The notes below the pieces were generated by a model. The model was not told where the DNA came from. It saw nothing but the letters and a program-made list of their open reading frames with translations, and ran no database searches. From Aphelenchoides besseyi (Eukaryota; Nematoda; Chromadorea; Rhabditida; Aphelenchoididae), in NCBI GenBank assembly GCA_024699855.1, contig JAMPIQ010000002.1, positions 17,112,001 through 17,176,000 of the forward strand: a stretch of DNA of 64,000 bases, given 5' to 3'. Shown here one piece after another: positions 44,278 to 56,715 of the stretch; within the stretch, counting starts at the first letter, position 1, and every line of letters starts with the position of its first letter. Position numbers and translations under genes: made by a program.

Positions 44278-46278
44278 TTAAAGGAAGTTCTGTTCAAAAG
44301 TTGCGGTACTCAATGGTCCAGAGGGCATCATATTGGCTTGTTGCAAAGCGGCAGCGAGAGACGCCGTACTCGATTGAGGATTGATTTTGTCGAGAAGCGA
44401 GCACAAAGAGAACGCCAAAAGTGGATTGGTTGTCAACTGAAAGATCAAAGTTGATTTTGTTGTTCAAAAAAAGTTTGCTTACCTCCTTGAAAGCGTTAAG
44501 ATCAGCCATTGGAACGCTTGGAATCGATTGAGCGACCGACGAAAGAGCGGAAATTGGCGCAACTGGAGATGTCGCTGTGGTTGGAACACCACCGTACACT
44601 GCCGAAAGCAAACGGAATGGGTCGTTCACCGGCGCCGAAGCAACCATTGGAGTCAATTGAGAAGCCGCAGTGCCGCCAAAAAGTGGTCGTCCAGCTAGCG
44701 CTGCAGCAAATGAAGAGGTCGCAGAGTTCGGAATCAACGATCCGTTGTTAAGAATTGAAGGCACAACGTTGCGTTCGACTTGTGGCATGAATTGTTGTGG
44801 TTTCGAAGTATGAACCAGCATGTGCTTTTCGATTGACGATTTGCGTTTGGAATACCAATTGCAGAAAACACATTTGTAATTGAAGAGACCTTAAAGCACA
44901 CTAGTTATTCGGTTGCTGTTGTGACTTCAAACTCACCCCGTGGCATCTCGTGGCCAAGTCGATGGACAGCCAACTTCTCGGAAGAGTTCGAACGATAGGG
45001 ACAAGCCGGACAAACGTGTTGAGAGTTCAATTCGAAATCAATATCACGAGAAACCGAAGTTGAAGCGGAAGTTGCCGAAGCAGCATCAGAGTCAATGCTC
45101 AAAGGACTGCCGATCAAGTTCGGTTTTGGCGCCACAGTCAAAAGTCCACCAGTTGATTGTGGTTGTGGCAACTGCGATTGAGCGATTGGTTGTTGATCAG
45201 AAACCAAATTAAAGTTGATTTTAATATGCGACGCATTGCAGGTGGCTCCCGTTTGAGTGCAATGCATTGAAACGTGTTGAACGTTGTCAAAAACGCAGTG
45301 GCATCGAACGCATTGGAATGGCGCCAAATCGTGAACGTTACGCAAGTGATCGGCCAAAATGCCCATTGACTCATCTTCGAAGAAGCAAGTCAAACAACGA
45401 TAAATTAACGACGATTGAGTTTCAGTTTGCGATGGTTTTTTACTAGCTGTTGGAGTGTCCTGAAATTTCACGGGTTACTGTAAATCCAATATATCATCAA
45501 AGAGCTAATCTTCTCAAAGGCTTTGCGTTTCCACACACCTTTCTGTTTAGTTCGACAACATCGACTTCGTTGTTATTTTCGTCGATATTCGAGACACTCG
45601 TAGAGTGTTGAGCATCGAAAGCCTTGGAACGACTGTACTTCGAGACCACGCGAATGCCATGAGTTTCTAAAGAATTGAATTAGTTGAGAAAATCTAAACG
45701 GAAATCTTACTCGCAACATGACGAATCAAATCGGCTTTCCACTTTGAAGTTCTATTGCAGAACTTGCATTTGAATGGTCGCTCCGATGTGTGAACTCGTT
45801 TGTGTCGAACCATCTCACTGACCCATTTACCCTGATAACCACAAATTGAACACGTACGAGTTGCAACGTCCGGATCGGTTTCGAGACGCTGGAAATTAGA
45901 TTAGAAGACGTAATGAAAACGACAACTTACTTTGACTTCCGTCTCATCGTCCGGCAACTCGATCGCTTCGTTTTCGGTTTGGTAGCGTTTGGCGTTTGGC
46001 TCCAATTCCGCTCGTTTGGCCACCAATCCATCGAGTGTGTTGTCCGAGTTGGCGTGAACCCGACGACGTTTACGTTCGCTTTGTTGTCGATTCGTGGGTT
46101 TGATCATAGTTGAGAAGCCGTGCGATAGGTCGAAGAACGGCGAGACGGCCGGAGTCGAGAATGAAGTCGCGCAATTGGCCGCCAAAGTCGGAGCCAACAA
46201 TTTGGCGCCGCTTTCGGCTTCGGGCGCAATCAGTGCGCTTTGAAGCGAGTTAGATTCCTGCTGATTTTCGTCGCGCAT
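44278..46278 (-). CDS. C2H2 zinc-finger transcription factor, six fingers (ZTF-16/EHN-3-like pattern)
   Basis: Six exons encode a nuclear DNA-binding protein. An N-terminal Ser/Ala-rich region carries a nuclear-localisation-like SERKRRRVH. Fingers 1-2 are CSICGYQGKWVSEMVRHKRVH and CKFCNRTSKWKADLIRHV...H, linked by TSERPFK. Then come KTHGIRVVSKYSRSKAF-like residues, finger 3 (CLTCFFEDESMGILADHLRNVH), finger 4 (CVRCHCVFDNVQHVSMHC, irregular), finger 5 (CPACPYRSNSSEKLAVHRLGH) and finger 6 (CVFCNWYSKRKSSIEKHMLVH). Long Ser/Ala/Pro-rich linkers separate them. The SKWKADLIRH and HGIRVVSKYSRSK blocks recall the hunchback/Ikaros-like ZTF-16 and EHN-3 proteins of C. elegans; I am moderately sure. The start at 46278 is followed by a gene-free upstream tract of nearly 5 kb. 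Confidence 0.85.
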
Positions 46279-49200
46279 TGTTTTTTGGCGAAAAACTGGA
46301 AAACACGAAGAAGTTAATTGGAAGTCAAAAGACGCAAAAACACGACAAACGCGAAGGTGAACGAAATGAATTCGTTTGGCTCATACCCTCGACTTTTCAG
46401 CTGTCGAATGCGGAAGTGCCAAAAAAGTTTAATGGTAAAAACACGCCCATAGACTTTTTTTGGAATTCTCCCATGGCTAAGATTGGGCGGAGCATTGACG
46501 CGCCAACAAATGAGCAGCCGAACAGAAGCCCTCTAACGTTCGACCGGTTACTGTGTGTTGGAGAGGGTACGAACAATGGAGAGCGCTCTTTAATGATGTC
46601 AATTGGAAGTCTCGATTCGCGAAAAAACTGGCTGACACAGACGAATCCCGTGGAGATTACTCACCGCTTTCCTCTTTTCGGTAATCCGTGCCGTATTGTC
46701 CAGACGTAAAAAACACGACGACTTCCCGGTTCCTAATGGAAAGAGGAGACTACGGTGTGAATGGATCAGGGTCGAAGAGACAACCGTCTGCGAGGACTCT
46801 GCGCAACGCAAATGCCGTAAGACGGGAATTTCGAACAAGAATTTCGGAGGAGGTGGAGCCACGTCGAATTTTGTACCGGAAAGTGACTGTCGCGCGCAGT
46901 TGAATTTACACCCGGAAGAGCTACGGCGATTTTTGTTTGGCCACTCGAGGGCGGAGGAAAAAAGAAGAGAGCGATCTGAAAAAACGCGACCAACTGACAC
47001 GTTTTTGTGCGCCTGAGGGCGACTTGCACGCTTTGTTTGTCGATCAGACGCAGAGGTCAGACGGAGGGAATGGAGATTTTGGGGACGTGAGTTTTGCGTA
47101 AGAAGAGGTCAACTTGAGTCTCGGCATTGGGAATACAAAGTTTTTTCACGACACGATCGGTTCTCGGAATTGTACGTCGTTGCGTTAAGAAAAGAAGAAT
47201 CCGCGATTCTTCGAGTACAAAAGAGACGACTGGTGTTGGTAGAGGAAGGCTGAAGCGGAAGCACCGTGTGAATGAAGGTGTACGGTAGAAGCAGAGAAGA
47301 TCGTCGAAGCCGAAGAAGCGACTGACCAGTCGAAGCGAAAAGCAAAAATTTTTATCGCAAAATCCAATGGGCGGAACCGTTCGACTTCGCACACGTGAAC
47401 TCACGGCTCCGAACAGTCACGGACTGGAGCGGCTGCTGCAACTTTTCCTCGTAACCGCACGCCGAGCAGCACGTTGATTTCTTTTGTTTGCGCGCTTTTG
47501 CGTCGCGCTTCGACCGGAGGGCCACAGGCGGCCGGTCACTTTCGCGCGTACCATCACGTTCAATTGACTCGCAGTTTTTTGCGCCAAATTTCCAAGACGT
47601 TTCAATCCGATCGGGACAAACGCAAAGCACAAATGAGCTCAATTACCGTAATGGGCAGAGGACCAGTCGAGGCGTCACGAAGATCAAAAACATCGCGCTA
47701 ATCGTTTTCAGCGCCTCGAAACGGAACTCTTCGGCTCCCGTTCGCTGGTTGGTGTTGTAAAACGGCGCAAAATTCCAACAAAAACGAAATTGAATGAGAT
47801 TTTGATTGGCCGTTTTCATTCGCCGAAACGATCCGCGAAAATCGTTTCACAGGTGTCTCATGTCCCTTCCCGACACTTCGCGCAGGTGTTGTCTGCCTCA
47901 ATGCTCGAAAATTTGCAACTCCAAAAGCGAATCGTTCGGGACTCGCAAAAAACCGAACACGATTCGTACCGGAAGACACCAAAAACGGTCGTCTGAATCA
48001 TCAGTACGCCGTTTTCTGACCACAACGCCAAAAACGAACCTGTGAACTGACCATGCGCGATGAATCAAAAGGTTGAGGCCACGAGATTGAAAATTCCGGT
48101 CTGCTTTGGATGCGCCAAGAAGAAGTGGACAATCGCGAATTTCCGCCTCACGCGACGTGCCAGTCGCCGTGAAGAAGTTGTTTTTGCAGCGCAAATCTTC
48201 TTGTTTGCACAACCTTTGCGTTGTCGATGTCCGCACCGTCAACGAGCTGCGTGGATTTGGAGCTGCCCAGAAGACTTGGAGAGGAATCGGATCGCTTGAT
48301 GTCAAACCGAAGACGCCGGTTTTGACGCTGAGAGCAAGAAATCAGCTGATCGATTTTCAACGTGATCAGCAAATCGGAAAGGGCGGAGTACATGGAAAGA
48401 AGAGTGTCAGTGCCAGCCGGAGGTTTTCCGTTTGTTTGTGCTTGACCTCCGCTGTTCCAGGGTCCCAACCACAGGAACGCCGTTTGTTTGCCTTCCAAGT
48501 TCGCGGTCCGATCAATTTCGGCGCATGCAAATTCACGCCGTTTGTTTGCGTTTTGACCGATCAGATCGCGAATTGACAGCGAGGACGCTCTTTAATTGAT
48601 GGGAACGAGCAGCACGGCCTGGAACGCCGATTGGGAAATTCAGTGTCCGCACGTTTTGTTTGCGCTGCGAGAAAGACGTCGGGAGCACGGGAACGTACGA
48701 TCCCTCCCGAAAATAACTTCACCAATTGCGCGCATTCGAAGAGCTCCTGGCAAACAAAAGACCACCCAGTTGATAAGACAAGAGTTGTTTTTTTGTGCTC
48801 CGGGTTCCAAATGAACAGAGAGAAGACTGTTTATCAGACTGAAACTCTCAGCTGAAGATTTCCATTCCAATTCAGACCGAAGACCAAAATCGAAAATTGA
48901 ATCCTCAGAAACCAGTGCGTGATTTTATCAGCAAAAGATCGTAAACTTGTGTGTGGTCGACGACCAGGTGTTGGCAAACAGAGCTTCCAAATTTGCAATC
49001 CGGAAGCCAATTTCCATCCGTTTAAAGAACTTTCTTTTGCGTCAAAAGACCGGTGCAAGTTCTACTGAACGGAAGTCTTTCTTCATCTACAGCTGCTTGG
49101 AATTGCGAATTCAAAAACTTCACACGCCAAATTCCGAATATGGCAACCGCACTTTAGCAGTCACGTTCGAAGTTGACCTCAAAAAAAGTTGCACTTACAT

Positions 49201-51152
49201 GTGGCCCGTGAATTTTGATCCGAAAAACGCGGAAACCACTTCCCAATTCCATGGAGAAATGGAGCTCAACCAATTAATTTTCTTAATGATTAATCATCAG
49301 TGTGCTCGTCGACTAAAACCATCGGGGGGATCGTTACAGATACAAACGTTCACTGAACCTTTTGGACTTTTTTTACCGTAAACGCTTCGAGAATAATCGA
49401 CGATCTCCTCGACGCACTTTTAGTTTTTACCGTATTTCGACGTTTTTGGTGCACGCAAAAATACGCAAAACGTGTCGACGCAACGTTAGGATTAAGCGAA
49501 AAAAATCACCGCGCAAAAAAACGTCGAACCGAAAAGTTTAAAACCGCTCTACGGTAATTTCATTTCTCGGATTTGCCAACTGACTACACGGACAATCCCG
49601 AAGCCAAAAATAAAGTCGGACGTCAGCGGCTGAAATCCGCAATAGAAGATGAGCTGAAGGAAGAAAACGGAAATCTTTTGCTCCCGACTACAATTTCCTT
49701 CTCTTCCAAATTTAGCTTATTGTTTCCTCCGCGTTTCCCAATCGACGCGCAAGTTCGATTGGAGCTGCCGGAACGCTTTGCGCCGACGTTCCAACGGCGC
49801 CAAAAGAAGCTGATGCACCAATGGGAATCGAAAGAACGCGTTCGGCAAGTCAAATGACGAATTCGGCTCCCTTGTCGTTTCCAGAAGTCAACGGTGCAAA
49901 AGAGGTCCCAAAAATAAGTTTGCAACTTTTGGACTTGTACTTTACACCTGCGTCAAACGTCGGCAAACCGTTTCCCCAGGAACCATTTTCTTTTCGGTCT
50001 TCGACCCGAAGATTCGACCTAATCCCTTTCGTTCTAATCTTCACGTTGACTCGAAGTTGTTGTGTCGATGACGTTCTAGCGAACTCGATCACGCGGCCAA
50101 CAAATTCACGATGAGGAATCGTGACGTCGCCTCTTGTTGAAGATCCTCAGAATCTAAGCGTTTTGCAAATCGAAGTATCCAAAAAAATTACTGTAACAAA
50201 GAGAAGAAAGTTCACGTTTTCAAAATACAAATCTCGGCGGTTGAAAACTTTTGTTCCAAGTAACCAAAACCGGCAAATACAAAAAAATGTGTTTCGCGTT
50301 ACAAACTGGTTGGATTCGTCGAGTCAGAGGGACGAACCCAATTGTTGCAACGGCCTAGACGATTGTAACACACAGTCAAGGCTCGAAACGAACGTCGATC
50401 TGCCGATGTCCAGAAATCGTACTGTTGTTTGATCACGTAAATTTGATCGATGGTTGTCGAGGTGACCGTGCACAACAGATTCTGATGCTTAATTTGTTGT
50501 CGCAAACTTCCCCATCCAAAGTTCAAAAGTTCTTCTGCTACAAACACCTGACTAAAATCAACGCATGTGATCGACAATAACCCGAAGGGGCGCCAGTCGA
50601 CGTTTGTAGCTTCTTACTCAATTATCACGCGACGCTTTTAATGGCATTTAAATTCGGACAAGCGAATTACGGTACGCGGCAATTGCTGATGCAGATAATC
50701 CGATGAGAAAAAAGAGCGGCCATTTGCGTCAATGTGCTTGTGGTCTTCCTGTCAATTCAAAAAATTTCAATTCAAAACATCCGCTTCGAAACGATTGCTT
50801 TCCCGTGATGTCAACCAGCGGATTCAAAAGGTCAACAAATCGTGTACCGTAGGCCTTCTCGTTTATCTCTGACGTCAACGAACGACAAGGATAAGCTGAA
50901 GCGTGTGGTCGTGTTGCGAAGAGCGTGTTTGCAGGTCGTTGGATTACCTTTGCATACGGTCGGTTAAGATCGTTTATTTTCGAAAATTGAAGGCAACTGG
51001 AAAGTTGAGATTCAAAGAAACGAGAAAAATAATTTAGAGATAAGGCAAAGAAGACAATCGAGTTTTGCGGGTATTCAGATCGTTTGAAAGGCAAAAGAAA
51101 GGACTAGAAAACGAGTTTGTACACCGGAGCTTAAGTACCATCTTCCGCATGA
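46279..51152. other. Gene-free upstream tract of the zinc-finger gene
   Basis: Nearly 4.9 kb with many overlapping open frames on both strands, but no exon chain, domain or membrane pattern. The sequence is rich in CGAAA/TTTCG words. Seven exact TGTTTGC sites fall in 47485-48980 (both strands), with further TGTTTGT/TGTTTGG variants. It may be a regulatory region for the developmental-type zinc-finger gene on its left. Confidence 0.5.
47485..48980. promoter_or_regulatory. Cluster of TGTTTGC (forkhead-type) sites
   Basis: TGTTTGC occurs at about 47485, 48202, 48485, 48543 and 48657 on the plus strand, and at 48750 and 48974 on the minus strand. TGTTTGT occurs at 47034 and 48433. This heptamer is a known binding word of FoxA-class factors (PHA-4 in C. 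elegans). The density is well above chance, but function is inference. Confidence 0.35.
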
Positions 51153-53534
51153 TCATTTGCCGTTAGTCTGTCGAGCAATGGTGTTTGGTCGAGCCCACGT
51201 GCAAATGAATCCTTCCTGATCGGCCGTCACCAGACAGTCCTGTCGAAAGACCAAAACCGTCAAACGTTCGTGGGAAATCTTTTTGCAAATCAACGGCTCA
51301 ATCAACGGTACGGAGTCCATTTTGGGACATTGCGGTGTACCGAACAGATTCGTAGCCACGTCCTCGCCGTTCGCATTCGAGTTGACGGCCGTGGATTGGG
51401 TGTTGGATCGAGCCCAACTGAAAAAGGGAGGCTCGAAATAACTCAATTCGCATTTACCGTTCAGTTTGATTTCCGTGTCGATTGCCGAATGAAAGACCGC
51501 GTTTGTGGAACTTTTTCAGACGACTCGTCTTCGACTCTTTCCCAATTCCATCTTTGGCGTTCTCGGCAGAATCAGAAACCAAATTGTTCTGAAGAAATGT
51601 GTTGAAAAGTATTCAAATATTTCGATTACCTCAATTAAACCACCACTGTGATTCAACTGTAGAGCACAAGAAGTGTTGGCCGATAGACTAACGGACTGAA
51701 GACCACTGGCCAACATGTGATCCAATTGCTCGACACTCACGTCCCATAAACACAACTGAGTGTCCGCACTAACACTTCCGATTCGATAGACAATTGATTT
51801 GCAATCATTGAAAAGTTTCTATAATAATCATGAAATCAGTTATTTCGGCTCTTCTCCTTACCGTCTGTTCGGCCAAATTCAAAATTCGATCGTTGAAAGC
51901 GTAGAAGGGCGAGTTTTTACCACCGTTCTTGCACATTGGTTCCAATTGACCATTTCCTGAAAAAAATGAGCCAAGCCCAGTGATAATAGTCTTACCGTTC
52001 TCTTGCAAATTCAATGATGATCCGTTGTCTTCGCTCGAATATCTAGGACAGATTTTGCAGTTCACGGCTTGAGAATGTAAGTTTGTTGCCGCCATAACAC
52101 TCGCAGCTCCACAAGTGAACGGATCGAAAGCCACCTGCGAGACCCAACTTTTGTGTCCTTGACCTCGACAGATAACTCGCTTCTCAGCAACGGAATACAC
52201 GGTCACCAAGTCGTCTTCTCCACCGGTGGCAATCAACTTGAAATCAGGACTCCACGACAAACACAAAAGTCCGCCAAAATACGATCGCATGAAACACATC
52301 AGTTCCATAGATTCATATTTGAAAACTCGAAGGAAACCATCCTAAAGATCTCAGTTTCTTTCAAACCTTCTTGCGGATCACTCACTTGACTAGCAGTGGC
52401 CAAAAGCAACTCTCCCGGATAACCACCGAACTCAAACTGATTGATTCCTCCCTTACCCACTGACCATCGATGGACCGGATTTTTGGGCGATCGTGTTTTC
52501 ATGTTCGCAACACAAAAACTCTCGCTCTAAACCAGAAATTCTTCACATCAATATGACAAATCACCAACTTGTTTCAGGTTAACATAAGTCGGCGGTGTCG
52601 GTGAACAGGCGAGTTCTTCGTCGTAAATGTACAAATGACCACTGGAATGCGCAGCAGCAAAAATTTGATCTTGAACTGAAACTCGAAAATAAAAGCAAGT
52701 AAATTGACAGGAACTTACAAGGCAGCCATCTGAGACAAGTTACGGGCGACTTGTCAATCACACGGTCCTCGTTGTAAAGTCGAGACGTTTGAAATTCCTT
52801 TTTGAACGGATTGATCAGTTGAATTTGACCAGCAGAGAATCCCACCAACAGACTACACGCTCGTTCAGCTGAAGCGGTTTGGTTGAAGTCATGACACGTG
52901 GGATAGGTTCCCTTGTAGATTCGTTTGTCGATTGGTTTCGACCAATCGATCGTGCCGTTTTGATTATTGAAACTGTTTAATAGTCAGAAAAAAGTGACTT
53001 AGGAACCTACTTGAAATTATAAACGAACAACTCCCGGCCGATATTGAAACAAATCTTGTCGCTTCCCGTTTCGTTCTCCTCGTCTTCCGATCCAACCGAC
53101 TGATTTCCATTTTCCAGCAAATTCAACTCGTTTTGAGAAGTTGAGTTTAAATGAAAGGACCGGACAAACGATACACGAACCGGAGCATTGAAGACGGGCC
53201 CGGAGCCCTGAAGACACAAGCCAATTATTTCAATTGATCCCATCAATTCACGAACCTGAGTATTCGGCACTCGATGTGGTCGAGCAAGTTGCTCGGAGAT
53301 TGTCATTTGTTTGTACAATCCTTCACGCGTTATGAACTGAGTTTTCACGTTTTCCTTTTGCTCGATTGCCGACGTTGACGGTCCGAGCGCAGTGGTGGCT
53401 TGCGGGGCGATTGGCGAAGAAACGGAATGAGTTGTTGTGGTAAGTGATGAGGAATTGGAGATTTGCAACGGCGCCTGTCCGTGACTACTGAGCGTTGAGC
53501 TTGCGGGGCCAATGGTTGTGCTCCGATTTTGCAT
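51153..53534 (-). CDS. WD40-repeat protein, WDR20/DMWD-like
   Basis: About ten exons. The N-terminal part (from MQNRSTTIGPAS at 53534) is Ser/Thr-rich and contains TQFITREGLYKQM. A region with FNQTASAERACSLLVGFSAGQ and SPVTCLRWLPC is typical of WDR20. WD repeats follow: GGYPGELLLATASQDGFLRVF, LLCLSWSPDFKLIATGGEDDL and VTVYSVAEKRVICRGQGHKSWVSQVAFDPF, which match the family closely. The C-terminal part has ADTQLCLWDVSVEQL and ends LTVLVFRQDCLVTADQEGFICTW. WDR20 proteins scaffold and activate the USP12/USP46 deubiquitinases. The true start could lie in one more upstream exon, because an acceptor AG lies 9 bases before the chosen ATG. It is divergent from RAMAC with 333 bp between start codons. 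Confidence 0.87.
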
Positions 53535-53867
53535 GTCCTTCAACTGAATCGCATGATTAGAAGGTCGAAAAACAATACGACGAAAACACACCTGTTGGAG
53601 GCATAGAAAGACGAAAACCTACGAAAAACGATTGAGGTTGTCAATACGGAAACTTTCGCTCATTTGCGTCCACTCGATTGCATCAAATTTCCAGAATTAA
53701 GTTGCCAAATTTGGACAAAAACACAAAAATTTGCGATTTCCTTTGCCGTTTGGAATGCCAACGGAAATTCGGATCTGAAGCCTTCCACACGGGAATCTAA
53801 TCCCGCCGCTTTCGACATTGCACACTTCACTGGTCGTCGGCTTCAACTCTCGACTATCGAATCAATA

Positions 53868-54184
53868 ATGTCCGATTCAAAAGCTGCAAATGAAGAAGCG
53901 AAATCCTCGACCATCGATTCGCAACCATCGGCCGATTTCGTCTCCAAACTCGACGAATACGAGGAGCTCTTCAAGGACCGGTAAGTGGCCACGTTCTTTT
54001 TTCGATTTCATTCTCACCTTTCAGCTACACAGAAAACGATTCCGAGTACATGAAGCGCGTGAACTCACAACCGCAGCCGATCATCGTTCATCCGTGGCCA
54101 CCAAAACGCGACTTCTACGAACGTTCGGACCGACAACGTCATAACCATTGGCGTGGTGGTGGTGGTGATCGTCGACGATACTGA
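53868..54184 (+). CDS. RNA guanine-7 methyltransferase activating subunit (RAMAC/RAM-like)
   Basis: Two exons (53868-53980 and 54025-54184) encode a small protein of about 90 residues. After an acidic start comes the family core: FVSKLDEYEELFKDRYTEND followed by SEYM, then a Pro/Trp segment (PIIVHPWPPKRDFYERS) and an Arg/Gly/His-rich end (HWRGGGGDRRRY). The pattern ...EELF..RYTEND.EY.... is that of RAM, which binds and activates the cap methyltransferase RNMT, with an RNA-binding basic tail. The nematode protein is shorter than the vertebrate one. The ATG at 53868 is the first in frame near the splice-competent exon. It is head-to-head with the WDR20-like gene and tail-to-tail with eIF3h. Confidence 0.82.
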
Positions 54185-54204
54185 TGAATTCACTTGTTTC
54201 GGAT

Positions 54205-54240
54205 CTCCCGCAATAAACTTATTTTCAATTTTATTCACAA
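54205..54240. terminator. Overlapping convergent polyadenylation signals
   Basis: AATAAA near 54212 serves the plus-strand RAMAC gene, and a minus-strand AATAAA near 54231 serves eIF3h. Because each cleavage site lies beyond its signal, the two transcripts probably overlap by a few bases at their 3' ends. Confidence 0.55.
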
Positions 54241-54304
54241 ACAACATAACTCGTTAACAATTCAACGACCATAAACAAAATCGAATCTTAAATTAGACGT
54301 GAAG

Positions 54305-55545
54305 TCAAAGCGGTGTCTCACGTTCCACTTGAACGTTTCCCGATTGTCCGGCCGCTTCGGAGATGAAAAGTTTGGAAATGTTCTCGGCCGTCATCTAAAC
54401 AAACCAATCATTTTCGTTCTCGTGGACCTATGAACTTACATGAGCAGCGTAATCGGCGTATTTTTCCGTATCTCCACAATTCAAAAACAACTCCAACATT
54501 CCGCTCTTAGTTTGCAGTTGCGGTTGTTTGTGTTGACGTTTTAGTTCATCGATCGACAATTTCGGTTCGCCACGTACTTGTCGAGCCTCATTTTCGATTT
54601 GTCGTTTTTGAATTAATGTGTTCAGCATCGCGTCGTAACGCTGCTTTTCCAAAGTGTACTTGTTGTACGAGCCAATGGTCTTGTTCAGCTCTTCGACGAC
54701 GGAAATCGATGAACGAAGCGACTTCTCCAAACCGTTTCGGGTTCCCAACTCCAAATGCGCTTCGTTGCGCTGCGGATGCAAAAGTTTCAATTCGGCTAAC
54801 ATCACGTTCATCAGTCGACTGTTCTTGATGGTCACTGGCAGCTCTTGGAGCATATTTGTGAATGTGACTCCCGAGTTTTTGACGCTACAAGACGCAATTT
54901 CAAGACCAAAAATCACCACTTACATTTCCGGAGACCAGTCGGTATTTTGGCACAAATCAAAAGCTTTCGGACTCAAACGAAGTGCTCGAATGCTCAAGCG
55001 ACCCTGCCGAGTACTCACTGGATCGTAGACCAAAACCACGGACTCCGTCAAATTGGCTTGATATTCAGCCAAAGAAATGATCATGTCTTCCGTGTAACAA
55101 GCACCAAACAAATGAGCCTGATAGAAACCGACCACTTCGTAGTCGATGTTCATTTGGCTGAAACTCACCAATGAGTTAGAGCAGAGAATCAAACAAACCG
55201 AAAGCGACGTAACATCTCCATTGTTTCGTATTGTTTCTCTTCATAAGATTGTTGACTTTGTGCCGCATCGTCTCCATCGACTCCCAACTCGGAACGCGGC
55301 GTCGGAAAGCAGTTCGTGATCTCGAGTCTCTTCTCTGCCGGTGAAATCAAACCCGTCAAAATACCCTGACAAGCTTCACCAGCAACGTCCGACATTCCCG
55401 AATAGAATTCCGAGTCAACATGTTTCACCAATTTCATTATAACCTGAAAATTCAAATACAAAAAGAACATGAATTTACTTACCAAACTGTCGATCTGCAC
55501 ATTGTCGACTTTGGCGCTAGGTCCGGAAAAACTGTCAAAGGACAT
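54305..55545 (-). CDS. eif-3.H: Eukaryotic translation initiation factor 3 subunit h
   Basis: Six exons encode a full eIF3h. The N-terminus MSFDSFSGPSAKVDNVQID leads into the MPN domain: VIMKLVKHVDSEFYSGMSDV, then GILTGLISPAEKRLEITNCF, QYETMEMLRRFRQMNIDYEVV, GFYQAHLFGACYTEDMI and VVLVYDPVSTRQGRLSIRALRL. The MPN domain lacks the JAMM zinc-binding residues, as usual for this subunit. The C-terminal part (LLHPQRNEAHLELGTRNGLEKS, then a long helical region) ends QVERETPL. It is part of the eIF3 complex, which holds the small ribosomal subunit and mRNA during initiation. Introns are 39-46 bp. It is divergent from the SDF2-like gene; the 201 bp between start codons must hold both promoters. Confidence 0.92.
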
Positions 55546-55746
55546 TGCTAAAATCTCAACTGATAGACTTAGCAATTTCGTATAAAAACCACGAAAAACT
55601 TGGGAATGAGAGCGAGAGGCCCACCGCTCTTGACCCACTAGTCTCCCACATCGATTGTCTCTGCCTCGTCATCCTTGACATTTCGCTTCAAATTTCGTGG
55701 AAAGTAGAGAAATTTGGATAGACATTGAATGTTCTTAATAGTCGAG

Positions 55747-56658
55747 ATGCTGTTTAAATTTCTAGTCGTTTCTCTGATCGCCAAAATTCTTGTGGTTTTG
55801 GGTGATGACGAGCCAATCACTTGTGCTTCGGTCATTAAACTTTCCAACTATCAGGATCGTTCTCGATTACATGTAAATTTGCAGCTCAGTTTTTGTTTTT
55901 CACTTCTATTCAGAGTCACGATGTGAAGTATGGATCCGGCAGCCAACAGCAGTAATTCTTAAAAGTTATATTATATTCGAGTATCTCTGATTACAGATCG
56001 GTCACCGGTACCAACAACTTCGACGATGTGAATTCGCATTGGCAGATTTTGGGCGGTTAGTTCACTAGTGTTTTCGCTTTGTAGTTTCTGTTTTCAGCTC
56101 TGGACAAACCGTGCAGTCGTGGCGAACCGATTCGCTGCGGAACGATCGTCCGATTCTTGCATGTGAGTCACGATGAACTTCGATCTTGTTTACTTCAAAA
56201 ACAACCCTTTTTCACGTCCAACCGATTTGTTTTTCAGCTCACAACTCGTTGCCATTTGCACTCTCACGATTTCCAGGCGCCACTCTCTCGCAACAATCAG
56301 GTACGAAGGGGGAACTTGTTGTTGTTTTCGTGTTCGAGAAAAAGGCGGAGCGCAACGTCTGCAAAAACAAATTTCGATTTCCGTATTGTAGGAGGTTTCT
56401 TGTTTCGGCAAAGACGCCGATTCCGATACCGGCGATCATTGGCGAGTGATTTGTAACGGCGATATGTGGCAGGACGAAGATATCGTTCAGTTCAAGCACA
56501 TCGATACGGGCAAGTATTTGGCCACATCGGGCAATCAATTCGGTCGTCCGATTGCCGGTCAAAAAGAAGTAGTGGGCAGCGATACGGCCTCCAACAACGC
56601 GTATTGGAAGGCGGCCGAAGGCATCTATATTCGGCCAAATGACGATAAACAAACCTGA
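55747..56658 (+). CDS. SDF2-like ER protein with MIR repeats
   Basis: Six exons encode about 210 residues. Signal peptide MLFKFLVVSLIAKILVVLGDDE. MIR-domain blocks follow: ITCASVIKLSNYQDRSRLHSH, then DVKYGSGSQQQSVTG, DDVNSHWQILGALDKPC, GEPIRCGTIVRFLHLTT, LHSHDFQAPLSRNNQEVSCFG, DHWRVICNGDMWQDEDIVQF, and HIDTGKYLATSGNQFGRPI. This is the three-MIR fold of stromal-cell-derived factor 2. SDF2 proteins work in ER protein quality control, often with ERdj co-chaperones and O-mannosylation. The C-terminus ends NDDKQT; I see no KDEL/HDEL-type retention signal, unlike vertebrate SDF2L1. Introns four and five are somewhat longer (75-110 bp). An AATAAA lies near 56714. Confidence 0.9.
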
Positions 56659-56715
56659 TCGGCTCTTTTTGCTCAAAATTCCTGTTCTTGCCGTTTAACT
56701 CGTGAACTATGTTAA

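Noticed and set aside
47057..48576. Many frames above 100 codons upstream of the zinc-finger gene
   Set aside because: All three frames of both strands are open over short spans and none has a recognisable domain. Treated as chance in CG-rich-word DNA.
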